Source of the DNA: Pseudomonas sp. S31
GTDB taxonomy: Bacteria; Pseudomonadota; Gammaproteobacteria; Pseudomonadales; Pseudomonadaceae
Direction of reading: 5' to 3'
Assembly (NCBI RefSeq): GCF_016648105.1
Contig: NZ_JACVVE010000013.1
Location: forward strand, 62,001-126,000
DNA length: 64,000 nt
In this document: piece by piece, positions 28,373 through 36,548 of the stretch
Position numbering within the stretch: the stretch's first letter is position 1
How the letters are laid out: each line of letters starts with the position of its first letter
Notes under the pieces: generated by a model
Told to the model about the DNA's origin: nothing
The model's input: only the letters and a program-made list of their open reading frames with translations
The model's database searches: none
Translations under genes and position numbers: made by a program

Positions 28373-28831
28373 ATGATCCTGCAACGCATCTTCGCCCTGG
28401 CCCTGCTGGCGGTGTGCGCCGCCCTGGCCGTGATGGCCTGGCCCTACCAGGCCGCGTTTTCCTACGAACCGGTGGGCCCGCGCGCCTACCCACTGCTGAT
28501 GCTCGGCCTGATGAGCCTCGGCCTGCTGTACCTCGCCATCCGCCCCACGCCGATCGTGCACAAGGACGACGAGCCGGAACTGGACCGCGCCACGCTGATC
28601 AAGATCGCCACGTGCGTCGGCCTGCTGCTGGTCTTCGCCGGCACCTTCGAAACCCTGGGCTTCATCCTCAGCGCGATCCTGGTCGGCATCCCCATGGCTC
28701 GCCTGTACGGCGGCCGCTGGCTGCACAGCGCCATCGTGGTAGTGGGGATGAGCCTGTTCCTCTACTGGCTGTTCGATCGCGTCATGGACGTGCCCCTGCC
28801 CCTTGGCCTGCTGAGCGTACTGGAGAACTGA
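28373..28831 (+). CDS. tctB: Tricarboxylate transporter small membrane subunit TctB
   Basis: 152 residues from the ATG at 28373 with GAGGA 7 nt upstream; an open extension upstream runs through the REP pair and is not coding. Four hydrophobic segments: LALLAVCAALAVMAWP, YPLLMLGLMSLGLLYLA, IATCVGLLLVFAGTFETLGF, and IVVVGMSLFLYWLF. This is the TctB pattern. Ends 3 nt before tctA. Confidence 0.92.
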   Translation: MILQRIFALALLAVCAALAVMAWPYQAAFSYEPVGPRAYPLLMLGLMSLGLLYLAIRPTPIVHKDDEPELDRATLIKIATCVGLLLVFAGTFETLGFILSAILVGIPMARLYGGRWLHSAIVVVGMSLFLYWLFDRVMDVPLPLGLLSVLEN

Positions 28832-28834
28832 CAC

Positions 28835-30349
28835 ATGGATACCTTGAGCTACCTGGGCCAGGGCTTCGGCGTCGCCCTGAGCCCCTACAACCTGGTCACC
28901 GCCCTTTCCGGCACCCTGATCGGCACCGTGGTCGGCCTGCTGCCGGGCCTGGGCCCGATCAACGGCGTGGCCCTGCTGATCCCGATCGCCTTCGCCCTCG
29001 GCCTGCCGCCGGAGTCCGCGCTGATTCTGCTGGCCGCGGTGTACCTGGGCTGCGAATACGGCGGGCGGATCAGCTCGATCCTGCTGAACATCCCAGGCGA
29101 AGCCTCGACCGTGATGACCACCCTCGACGGCTACCCCATGGCCCGCAATGGCCTGGCCGGCGTGGCCCTGTCGCTGTCGGCCTGGAGTTCGTTCATCGGC
29201 GCCCTGATCGCCACCTGTGGCATGGTGCTGTTCGCCCCGCTGCTGGCGAAATGGGCGATCGCCTTCGGCCCCGCGGAATACTTCGTGCTGATGGTGTTCG
29301 CCATCGTCTGCCTGGGTGGCATGGCCGGCGACAAGCCGCTGAAGACGTTCATCGCGGCGCTGATCGGCCTGTTCCTGTCGGCAGTCGGTATCGACGCCAA
29401 CAGCGGCGTGTACCGCTTCACCGGCGACAGCGTGCACTTGGCCGACGGTATCCAGTTCGTGGTGCTGGTGCTGGGCCTGTTCTCCATCAGCGAAATCCTC
29501 CTGCTGCTGGAAAAGACCCACCATGGCCACCAGGCGGTCAAGGCCACCGGGCGCATGCTGTTCAACCTCAAGGAGGCGGCTTCGGTGTTCGTGGTCAACA
29601 TCCGCTGCGGCCTGCTCGGATTCATCATGGGCGTGTTGCCTGGCGCCGGCGCCACCCTGGCCAGCGCCGTGGCCTACATGACCGAGAAGCGCATCGCCGG
29701 CACCAGCGGTAACTTCGGCAAAGGCGATGCCCGTGGCCTGGCGGCCCCGGAAACGGCCATCGGCGCCTCCTGCTGCGGCGCCCTGGTGCCGATGCTGACC
29801 CTGGGCGTACCCGGCTCGGGCACCACTGCGGTGATGATCGGCGCGTTGACCTTGTACAACATCACCCCCGGCCCGCTGCTGTTCGAACAACAGCCAGACA
29901 TCGTCTGGGGCCTGATCGCGTCGCTGTTCATCGCCAACATCATGCTGGTGATCCTGAACATCCCGATGATCCGCATCTTCACCCGCATCCTCGCCGTGCC
30001 GAACTGGGCGCTGGTGCCGGTGATCGCGATCATCACCGGGATCGGCGTGTACGCCGTGCATGCCACCACCTTCGACCTGTTCCTGATGGTCGGTATCGGC
30101 ATCATGGGGTACATCCTGCGCAAGCTCGACTTCCCCCTGTCGCCGATCCTGCTGGGCTTCATCCTCGGTGGCCTGATGGAGCAGAACCTGCGCCGCGCGC
30201 TGTCGATCTCCAATGGCGAGCTGGGCATTCTCTGGTCGAGCCCGATCAGCCTGTCGGTGTGGGTCCTGACCGCCTGCATGCTGAGCCTGCCGCTGCTGCG
30301 TATCTGGCGCAAACGCAGCCAGCAGCGCCGGGCCCTGGCCGATGCCTGA
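28835..30349 (+). CDS. tctA: Tricarboxylate transporter large membrane subunit TctA
   Basis: 504 residues, about 11-12 membrane segments. Family signatures: LIGTVVGLLPGLGPINGVAL near the N-terminus and the repeated GVLPGAGATLAS motif in the second half, and PETAIGASCCGALVPMLTLG. With TctB and TctC it forms a cation-driven tricarboxylate importer. Its end overlaps the next gene by 8 nt. Confidence 0.96.
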   Translation: MDTLSYLGQGFGVALSPYNLVTALSGTLIGTVVGLLPGLGPINGVALLIPIAFALGLPPESALILLAAVYLGCEYGGRISSILLNIPGEASTVMTTLDGYPMARNGLAGVALSLSAWSSFIGALIATCGMVLFAPLLAKWAIAFGPAEYFVLMVFAIVCLGGMAGDKPLKTFIAALIGLFLSAVGIDANSGVYRFTGDSVHLADGIQFVVLVLGLFSISEILLLLEKTHHGHQAVKATGRMLFNLKEAASVFVVNIRCGLLGFIMGVLPGAGATLASAVAYMTEKRIAGTSGNFGKGDARGLAAPETAIGASCCGALVPMLTLGVPGSGTTAVMIGALTLYNITPGPLLFEQQPDIVWGLIASLFIANIMLVILNIPMIRIFTRILAVPNWALVPVIAIITGIGVYAVHATTFDLFLMVGIGIMGYILRKLDFPLSPILLGFILGGLMEQNLRRALSISNGELGILWSSPISLSVWVLTACMLSLPLLRIWRKRSQQRRALADA

Positions 30350-31373
30350 GCGAACGTTGCCCTTGTACTGGGCGACCGGGCTGGTCGGCCTTGCCGGCGG
30401 TTTTGCCGCCAGCAAGGTCGGCTGGCCCTTGCCATGGATGGTCGGCGCACTGCTGGCCATCATCCTGGTGCGCTGCCTGACGCCCTGGCAGTTGTCGGAA
30501 ATCCCCAATGGCCGCAAGTGCGGGCAGTGCATCATCGGCATCGGTATCGGCCTGCACTTCACCCCGGCGGTGATCGAGCAGGTGGCCAGCCACTTCGCGC
30601 TGATCTTCTTCGGCGCGCTGTTCACCACCCTGTCCAGCGTGATCAGCGTGTGGCTGCTGCGGCGCACCGGCGAGGACCGCGCCACGGCCTTCTTCGCCAG
30701 CATGCCTGGCGGCTCGGGAGAGATGGTCAACCTCGGCGCGCGTAATGGTGCGGTGCTCAGCCAGGTGGCGGCGGCGCAAAGCCTGCGGGTCCTGGCGGTG
30801 GTGCTGTGCGTACCGGCACTGTTCAAGTTCCTGCTGGGCGATGGCGTGCCGCTGAATCATACGGGCAGCGTGAGTTGGGGCTGGCTGGCGTTGATCGTGC
30901 CACTGGGCGTGGCAGTCGGTTTTGCCTGGCAACGCCTGCGCCAGCCCAACCCATGGCTGTTCGGGCCGTTGCTGGTGGCCGCGTCGGTGAGCCTGGCGGG
31001 CGACCTGCAGATCGCCTTGCCCAATGGCGCCAGCCAGATCGGCCAGTGGCTGATCGGCAGCGGCCTGGCCTGTCACTTCAACCGGGCGTTCTTCCGCCGC
31101 GCGCCGTCGTTCCTGGGGCGCACGTTGCTGGCCACAGGGTTGTGCATGCTGATTGCCGCCAGTGCTGCGTGGGGCTTGAGCGTGCTGACTGCGCTGGACC
31201 TGCGGTCGCTGACCCTGGGGATGATGCCAGGGGGGATCGCCGAGATGAGCCTGACGGCGGAGACCCTGCAACTGTCGGTGCCGCTGGTGACGGCGTTGCA
31301 GGTGATGCGCTTGCTGTTCGTGCTGTTTCTGGCCGAGCCGCTGTTCAGGTGGTGGGTCGCCCAGCAGCCGTGA
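30342..31373 (+). CDS. AbrB-family membrane protein
   Basis: 343 residues, about 10 membrane segments in two similar halves, the AbrB duplication layout. Repeat marks are GFAASKVGWPLPWMVGALLA in the first half and NPWLFGPLLVAASVSLAGDL in the second. The name comes from E. coli AbrB and not from the Bacillus regulator. Its function is unknown; translational coupling with tctA suggests a role in carboxylate uptake or export. Confidence 0.85.
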   Translation: MPERTLPLYWATGLVGLAGGFAASKVGWPLPWMVGALLAIILVRCLTPWQLSEIPNGRKCGQCIIGIGIGLHFTPAVIEQVASHFALIFFGALFTTLSSVISVWLLRRTGEDRATAFFASMPGGSGEMVNLGARNGAVLSQVAAAQSLRVLAVVLCVPALFKFLLGDGVPLNHTGSVSWGWLALIVPLGVAVGFAWQRLRQPNPWLFGPLLVAASVSLAGDLQIALPNGASQIGQWLIGSGLACHFNRAFFRRAPSFLGRTLLATGLCMLIAASAAWGLSVLTALDLRSLTLGMMPGGIAEMSLTAETLQLSVPLVTALQVMRLLFVLFLAEPLFRWWVAQQP

Positions 31374-31384
31374 TCGCCTCGGCT

Positions 31385-31408
31385 TTTTCGCGGGCTTGCC
31401 CGCGAAAA
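31385..31408. terminator. Bidirectional hairpin between AbrB-like gene and ung
   Basis: TTTTCGCGGGC-TT-GCCCGCGAAAA, an 11-bp perfect stem between two convergent stops (31373 and 31421). T-runs on both strands form part of the stem, so it can work in both directions. Confidence 0.75.
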
Positions 31409-31420
31409 GGCCGGCGCGCA

Positions 31421-32113
31421 TCACACCGGTGGCAACGCCCAGTCGATCGGCGCCAACCCGCGCTGCTCTAGGAACCCATTGGCCCGGCTGAAATGCCCGC
31501 AGCCAAGGAACCCGCGGTAGGCCGACAGCGGCGACGGGTGCACCGACTTGAGTACCAGGTGCTTGGTGCCATCGATCAGCTTCTGCTTGCTCTGGGCATG
31601 CGAGCCCCACAGCAGGAACACCACGTTCGGGCACTGCTCGCTGACCACCTGGATGATCCGGTCGGTGAAGAATTCCCAGCCACGCTTGGCGTGCGACGCG
31701 GCATTGGCGCGCTCGACGGTCATGGTCGTGTTGAGCAGCAGCACGCCCTGGTCGGCCCAGCTCTGCAGGCAGCCGTGGCTGGCGATGGGAATGTTCAGGT
31801 CGCGCTGCAGCTCCTTGTAGATGTTCACCAGCGAAGGCGGCGTGGCGATGCCCGGCTGCACCGAGAAACACAGGCCATGGGCCTGACCGGGGCCGTGGTA
31901 CGGGTCCTGGCCGAGGATCACCACCTTCACGTCGGGCAGCGGTGTGGAATTGAGCGCGTTGAAGATCAGCGGCCCTGGTGGGTAGATCTCCTTGCCGGCG
32001 GCGTGTTCCTGGCGCAGGAACTCACGCAGCTGATGCATGTAGGGCTGGTCGAATTCGCCGCGCAGGGCAGCCTTCCAGCTGGGTTCGAGTTTGATGCGAT
32101 CGTCGTCAGTCAT
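31421..32113 (-). CDS. ung: Uracil-DNA glycosylase
   Basis: 230 residues from [10 protein letters not shown]. Family-1 motifs: [18 protein letters not shown] with catalytic Asp70, [10 protein letters not shown], and [14 protein letters not shown] with the second catalytic His. It removes uracil from DNA. A start six codons upstream is possible but not needed for the family length. Confidence 0.97.
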   Translation of the reverse strand: MTDDDRIKLEPSWKAALRGEFDQPYMHQLREFLRQEHAAGKEIYPPGPLIFNALNSTPLPDVKVVILGQDPYHGPGQAHGLCFSVQPGIATPPSLVNIYKELQRDLNIPIASHGCLQSWADQGVLLLNTTMTVERANAASHAKRGWEFFTDRIIQVVSEQCPNVVFLLWGSHAQSKQKLIDGTKHLVLKSVHPSPLSAYRGFLGCGHFSRANGFLEQRGLAPIDWALPPV

Positions 32114-32240
32114 GGAGCCATCCGTAAACAATGGCGCGACACTAGGTAACGCAGGCCCTGCTTGTCAATCGATCCGACCGACGACCGGCATGATCGCCAT
32201 GGCAGTCCATACTTGGGGGATGACTTGCGCGAGGTAGTCC

Positions 32241-33347
32241 ATGTCCATTCACTGCGAGGTACTCACCGGCGTCGATGGCGCACGCATCGGCATCGCCACC
32301 CTGGATGCGCCCAAGGCGCTCAACGCCCTGAACCTGCCGATGATCGAAAGGCTCGGCGAACAATTGCACGACTGGGCACGCGACCCTGGCATCGTCAGCG
32401 TGCTGTTGCGCGGCAATGGCGCCAAGGCCTTCTGTGCCGGCGGCGACGTCCGTGCACTGGCCCAGGCCTGCCGCGAACACCCCGGCAGCGTGCCACCGCT
32501 GGCCGCCAGTTTCTTCGCCGCCGAGTATCGCCTCGACCATGCCCTGCACACCTATCCCAAGCCACTGCTGTGCTGGGGCCATGGTCATGTACTGGGAGGG
32601 GGCATGGGGTTGTTGCAGGGCGCCGCTGTTCGCATCGTCACGCCCAGTAGCCGGCTGGCGATGCCGGAGATCAGCATCGGCCTGTACCCGGATGTCGGCG
32701 CCAGTTGGTTCCTTGCCCGCCTGCCCGGCAAGCTTGGGCTGTTCCTTGGCCTCACCGGCGCTCCGATCAACGCCCGCGACGCGTTGGACCTGGGCCTGGC
32801 CGACCGCTTCCTGGGCGAGCAGCAGCAGGACGCGCTGGTCGAGGAATTGCTGCAACTGAACTGGCAGGAACAGACCGCCTTGCAACTGAACAGCCTGCTC
32901 AAGGCCGAGCAGCATCGCGTCAGCGCCGAATTGCCTGCAGCGCAATGGCTGCCGCGCCGGCAGGTGATCGATGAGCTGCTGGATGTGGCCGACGCTGCGG
33001 CGGCCTGGCGCGCGCTGGAAAGCCTGAAACATCATGCCGACCCACTGCTGGCCGAAGCAGGCCAACGCCTGCACGAGGGCTGCCCGCTGACCGCGCACCT
33101 GGTCTGGGAGCAGATCAGACGGGCGCGGCACCTGTCGCTGGCGCAGGTGTTCCAGATGGAATACACCCTGAGCCTGAATTGTTGCCGCCACCCGGAATTC
33201 AGCGAAGGGGTGCGCGCCCGGTTGATCGACAAGGACAACCAGCCGCGCTGGCATTGGCCAGATGTGTCACAAGTGCCGGACGCCGTGGTCGAGGCGCATT
33301 TCAACAAAGCCTGGGAGGGGCGCCATCCATTGGCCGACCTGGCGTAG
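32241..33347 (+). CDS. Enoyl-CoA hydratase/isomerase family, 3-hydroxyisobutyryl-CoA hydrolase type
   Basis: 368 residues, longer than plain enoyl-CoA hydratases (about 260), matching the hydrolase branch. Crotonase motifs: FCAGGDVRAL (about 54-63), HGHVLGGGMGLLQGA, and MPEISIGLYPDVGASWFLAR with the Glu and Asp expected for the hydrolase. The C-terminal extension (LSLAQVFQMEYTLSLNCCRH, EGVRARLIDKDNQPRW) is typical. The likely step is in valine breakdown. No operon partner. Confidence 0.88.
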   Translation: MSIHCEVLTGVDGARIGIATLDAPKALNALNLPMIERLGEQLHDWARDPGIVSVLLRGNGAKAFCAGGDVRALAQACREHPGSVPPLAASFFAAEYRLDHALHTYPKPLLCWGHGHVLGGGMGLLQGAAVRIVTPSSRLAMPEISIGLYPDVGASWFLARLPGKLGLFLGLTGAPINARDALDLGLADRFLGEQQQDALVEELLQLNWQEQTALQLNSLLKAEQHRVSAELPAAQWLPRRQVIDELLDVADAAAAWRALESLKHHADPLLAEAGQRLHEGCPLTAHLVWEQIRRARHLSLAQVFQMEYTLSLNCCRHPEFSEGVRARLIDKDNQPRWHWPDVSQVPDAVVEAHFNKAWEGRHPLADLA

Positions 33348-33361
33348 CGCCGGTATCGGCC

Positions 33362-33838
33362 TCAGCGTTGCCAGTTGCGGTTACCGTTTCCATGCATGCC
33401 ATCCGGCCGACGGTCGCGATCGCCACGTCCGCTGGAATGCCAACGGTCGTTCTGGTTGCCGTTATGGTTCTGGTAACGCTGGCTGTTGTTGCGGTAGTCG
33501 TTGCGGTCCCGATCGCGTCCATAGTCGGCGCGCTGACGGTTGCCGTAGTCATTGCGCGGATTGCCATGCCACTGGTTCATTCCAGGCTGGGGGTGGCCCT
33601 GGTAGTGGTGCGGCGCGGGTGCAGGATGATAGTAACGTGGCGCTGACCGGTAGTAGTAGCGAGGCTGCGGCGCGCCATAGTAACGGTCGTAACGATAGTA
33701 GCCAGGCGAATACCCAGGATTCACGTAGCCACCGCTGTAGTAGGTATCCGAGCGATAATAGCCGCCGTCGCCATAATAGGGCGCGCAGGCTGATGTCATC
33801 AGGCCCAACAGGGCGGCAAGCAGAATTCGGTAGGACAT
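33362..33838 (-). CDS. Tyr/Asn/Arg-rich lipoprotein, unknown function
   Basis: 158 residues from MSYRILLAALLGLMTSACAP, a clear lipoprotein signal (lipobox TSAC). The rest is low complexity: first Tyr/Gly-rich (YYRSDTYYSGGY, RYDRYYGAPQPRYYY), then Asn/Arg/Asp-rich (DRDRNDYRNNSQRYQNHNGN). No domain is recognisable. It should be lipid-anchored in the cell envelope. The sequence bias is consistent along the frame and gives confidence that it is real. Confidence 0.78.
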   Translation of the reverse strand: MSYRILLAALLGLMTSACAPYYGDGGYYRSDTYYSGGYVNPGYSPGYYRYDRYYGAPQPRYYYRSAPRYYHPAPAPHHYQGHPQPGMNQWHGNPRNDYGNRQRADYGRDRDRNDYRNNSQRYQNHNGNQNDRWHSSGRGDRDRRPDGMHGNGNRNWQR

Positions 33839-33978
33839 GGCGGCCTCCTGGACCGCTGGGATGCCCGGCCAACGGCGTTGGCGAGCGCCGACGAAAATGC
33901 GCTCATCGGCAATGATTGAGACAACTGCGCCAAGGTGCAGTGCCCTTTGTGCAATATTTTGAAACAGGTACACCCCGC

Positions 33979-34200
33979 GTGAACGATCCCCAACGCTGCC
34001 CCGCGTGCGGCGCCTCCAACCAATGCACCCTGGCTGATCCGCGTACCGCCATGCAGCCCTGCTGGTGCTTCTCGGTGAGCATCGACCCGGCCGTGCTGCA
34101 GGCACTTCCCGACGAACTGCGCGACCGTGCCTGCCTGTGCCCGGCCTGCGCGGCGGCCGACCTGCAATTGCAGGCGCCAGCCACGCCACCGACACGGTAG
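33979..34200 (+). CDS. Cysteine-rich CWC family protein
   Basis: 73 residues from a GTG start. CPACGASNQC near the N-terminus, PCWCFSV (the CWC motif) in the middle, and CLCPACAAAD near the end give seven cysteines in metal-binding pairs. The family is widespread and its function unknown; zinc binding is probable. It ends 30 nt before rsuA on the same strand, so the two are probably co-transcribed. Confidence 0.85.
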   Translation: MNDPQRCPACGASNQCTLADPRTAMQPCWCFSVSIDPAVLQALPDELRDRACLCPACAAADLQLQAPATPPTR

Positions 34201-34230
34201 ACTGCGTCCCCCGTTGATACCGACCCTGTC

Positions 34231-34923
34231 ATGCGCCTCGACCGCTTCCTCGCCAACTTGCCTTGCTACAACCGACAGCAGGTCCGTCTGCTGCTGGCGC
34301 AGCGCCGTGTGCGGCTCGACGGCGCGGTAGTGGCCGAACCGCAGGCCGAGGTACGCGAGTTCAGCCGTGTCGAGGTGGACGACCATGTGATCCAGGCCGG
34401 TCGGCCAGCACGCTACCTGATGCTGAACAAGCCCACTGGGTGCGTCAGCGCCACGCAAGATCCACAACACCGAACGGTGCTCGACCTGCTGCCCGAGGCC
34501 CTGCGCGATGACCTGCACATCGCCGGGCGCCTGGACTACAACACCACCGGCCTGCTGATCCTGACCAACGACGGCCAATGGTCGCGGCGCCTGACCCAGC
34601 CGCAGACCAAGCTGCCCAAGCACTACCTGGTCGAGACCGAGGACGAGATCGGCGCGCACTACGCCGCGACCTTCCAGCAAGGCCTGTACTTCGCCTTCGA
34701 AAATCTCACGACCCAGCCCGCCAGCCTCGATATCCTCAACCCGCGCACGGCGCGGTTGGCAATCGTCGAAGGGCGCTATCACCAGGTAAAACGCATGTTC
34801 GGGTTCTTCGACAACAAGGTGGTCAGGCTGCACCGCGAAAGCATGGGCGCAATCAACCTCGACCCGTCGCTGGCGCCCGGGCAATTCCGTGCGCTGACCG
34901 CCGAGGAAATCGCCTCGGTCTGA
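34231..34923 (+). CDS. rsuA: 16S rRNA pseudouridine(516) synthase
   Basis: 230 residues: N-terminal S4-like RNA-binding domain (MRLDRFLANLPCYNRQQVR), then the RsuA-family catalytic motif GRLDYNTTGLLILTNDG with the active-site Asp, and EGRYHQVKRMFG. It modifies 16S rRNA position 516. The length agrees with RsuA; related RluE/RluF are less likely by size and by the N-terminal domain. Confidence 0.9.
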   Translation: MRLDRFLANLPCYNRQQVRLLLAQRRVRLDGAVVAEPQAEVREFSRVEVDDHVIQAGRPARYLMLNKPTGCVSATQDPQHRTVLDLLPEALRDDLHIAGRLDYNTTGLLILTNDGQWSRRLTQPQTKLPKHYLVETEDEIGAHYAATFQQGLYFAFENLTTQPASLDILNPRTARLAIVEGRYHQVKRMFGFFDNKVVRLHRESMGAINLDPSLAPGQFRALTAEEIASV

Positions 34924-35266
34924 GGGCCAGGCGATGTACAGACGTCATACGACCGCCCAGCGGTTCACGGCACATTTCTCTGCAAGCGGCCCTTGCGGGA
35001 TGAACGCCTCGCTGCTTGACTCCTAATTCGTCGGTCTGCATGTGACCAGCTGGTCATGTTCGCAGTCCAAGACGCCTTTTTGCCGGCTACCCAAGGCCTA
35101 GATGCCCTGGGGCACGGCAGATTGCCCGCCGACAACAATATCGTCGAGATGCCTGCCAAGGATCGACACAGGGCCCCCGGTTTCACTTCAGGCGAATGCC
35201 TACCTGTCATAAAGCACGTGCACCCTAGGTGACGCGAATACCCTTTTTGCGCCAGGAGTCGATGAC
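34924..35266. other. Intergenic region upstream of phaG
   Basis: 343 nt without a supported gene. It contains a perfect 14-bp palindrome, TGACCAGCTGGTCA (35043-35056), about 210 nt before phaG, which could be an operator. The phaG ribosome-binding site is CAGGAG. No REP element and no clear sigma-70 or sigma-54 promoter was seen. Confidence 0.55.
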
Positions 35267-36151
35267 ATGAGGCCAGAAATCGCTGTACTTGATATCCAAG
35301 GTCAGTATCGGGTTTACACGGAGTTCTATCGCGCGGACGCGGCCGAGAAGACGATCATCCTGATCAACGGTTCGCTGGCTACCACGGCCTCGTTTGCCCA
35401 GACGGTGCGCAACCTGCACCCGCAGTTCAACGTCGTGCTGTATGACCAGCCCTATGCAGGCAAGTCCAAGCCACACAACCGCCAGGAACGGCTGATTTCC
35501 AAGGAGGACGAGGCGCACATCCTGCTGGAACTGATCGAGCACTTCCATGCCGATCACGTGATGTCGTTCTCCTGGGGCGGAGCCTGCACCCTGCTGGCGC
35601 TGGCGCACCAGCCTCGGCTGGTGAAGAAGGCGGTGGTCAGTTCGTTCTCGCCGATCATCAACGAACCGATGCGCGACTACCTCGACCGCGGTTGCCAGTA
35701 CCTGGCGGCGTGCGATCGCTACCAGGTAGGCAACCTGGTCAACGACACCATCGGCAAATACCTGCCGTCGCTGTTCAAGCGCTTCAACTACCGGCACGTG
35801 AGCAGCCTGGACAGCCACGAGTACGCGCAGATGCACTTCCACATCAACCAGGTGCTGCAGCATGACCTGCAGCGGGCCCTGACTGCGGCGCGCAACATCG
35901 ACATCCCGGTGCTGTTCATCAATGGTGACCGTGACGAGTACACCACCGTCGAGGATGCCCGGCAGTTCGGTCGCCATGTGGACAAGAGCCATTTCAGCGT
36001 GATTCGTGGCGCCGGGCACTTCCTCGACATGGAGCACAAAACCGCCTGCGAGGACACCCGCGACGCCATGCTCGGCTTCCTCAAGCCGACCGTGCGCGAG
36101 CACAGACCGCGTTTCAGCTACGCGCAGGAGCAACATGCACTGGCCATCTGA
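35267..36151 (+). CDS. phaG: (R)-3-hydroxydecanoyl-ACP thioesterase/transacylase PhaG
   Basis: 294 residues, alpha/beta-hydrolase fold. Nucleophile Ser102 in SFSWGGACTLL, an HX4D-type motif, and His in GAGHFLDMEH. I recognise the sequence as very close to P. putida PhaG (MRPEIAVLDIQGQYRVYTEF is the same start). The enzyme releases or transfers 3-hydroxyacyl groups from fatty-acid synthesis so that medium-chain polyhydroxyalkanoate can be made from sugars. RhlA of rhamnolipid synthesis is a homologue but the match here is to PhaG. Monocistronic. Confidence 0.95.
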   Translation: MRPEIAVLDIQGQYRVYTEFYRADAAEKTIILINGSLATTASFAQTVRNLHPQFNVVLYDQPYAGKSKPHNRQERLISKEDEAHILLELIEHFHADHVMSFSWGGACTLLALAHQPRLVKKAVVSSFSPIINEPMRDYLDRGCQYLAACDRYQVGNLVNDTIGKYLPSLFKRFNYRHVSSLDSHEYAQMHFHINQVLQHDLQRALTAARNIDIPVLFINGDRDEYTTVEDARQFGRHVDKSHFSVIRGAGHFLDMEHKTACEDTRDAMLGFLKPTVREHRPRFSYAQEQHALAI

Positions 36152-36263
36152 GCACATCGGCGTCCTGCCGCTCCCTACCCGCGGGTTGCAGGTCGCCGAC
36201 AAGCTTTTTTATAGCGTGGGCTTCTAATTGCAGGCTGGTTCTGGTAAAAAGTCGTCTTTCGAA

Positions 36264-36337
36264 GCGGGTATAGTTTAGTGGCAAAACGAAAGCTTCCCAA
36301 GCTTTAGTTGAGGGTTCGATTCCCTCTACCCGCTCCA
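36264..36337 (+). tRNA. tRNA-Gly (anticodon CCC)
   Basis: 74 nt including encoded CCA. Acceptor GCGGGTA pairs with TACCCGC; D-arm contains TAGTTTAGTGG; anticodon stem AAAGC/GCTTT with loop TTCCCAA; T-arm AGGGTTCGATTCCCT. The anticodon CCC reads GGG glycine codons. A promoter-like TTGCAG-N18-TATAGC (36186-36215) lies upstream and a terminator follows. Confidence 0.97.
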
Positions 36338-36380
36338 CATCGCATTCCCCGCATGGCGTTCCAGCAACGTCATCGCTGTC

Positions 36381-36404
36381 AAAAGGAGCTTCGGCTCCTT
36401 TTTT
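36381..36404 (+). terminator. Rho-independent terminator after tRNA-Gly
   Basis: AAAAGGAGC, loop TTCG, GCTCCTTTT then TT: a 9-bp stem with a UUCG loop and T-run, 43 nt after the tRNA. The remaining sequence to the SulP gene holds nothing else recognisable. Confidence 0.9.
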
Positions 36405-36548
36405 CGTTTCTGGCCTTTCGTTTACATGGCCCAAGGCTCCTCCTCGACCGCTTCGCTCGAATGCGCGGTGCACGCGTTCATTTGCAAGCGAAACGGCTGA
36501 TGGTGCATATGCTTCAAGGATTCGCGAAACATCCAGAAAGGAATGTCC

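Noticed and set aside
28187..30826. Open frame of 879 codons on the minus strand
   Set aside because: Antisense to tctB and tctA, rich in His/Gln/Asp as expected for an antisense shadow, no motif.
36264..36337. tRNA-Gly as an integration site for a mobile island
   Set aside because: No integrase gene and no second copy of the tRNA 3' end were seen downstream.
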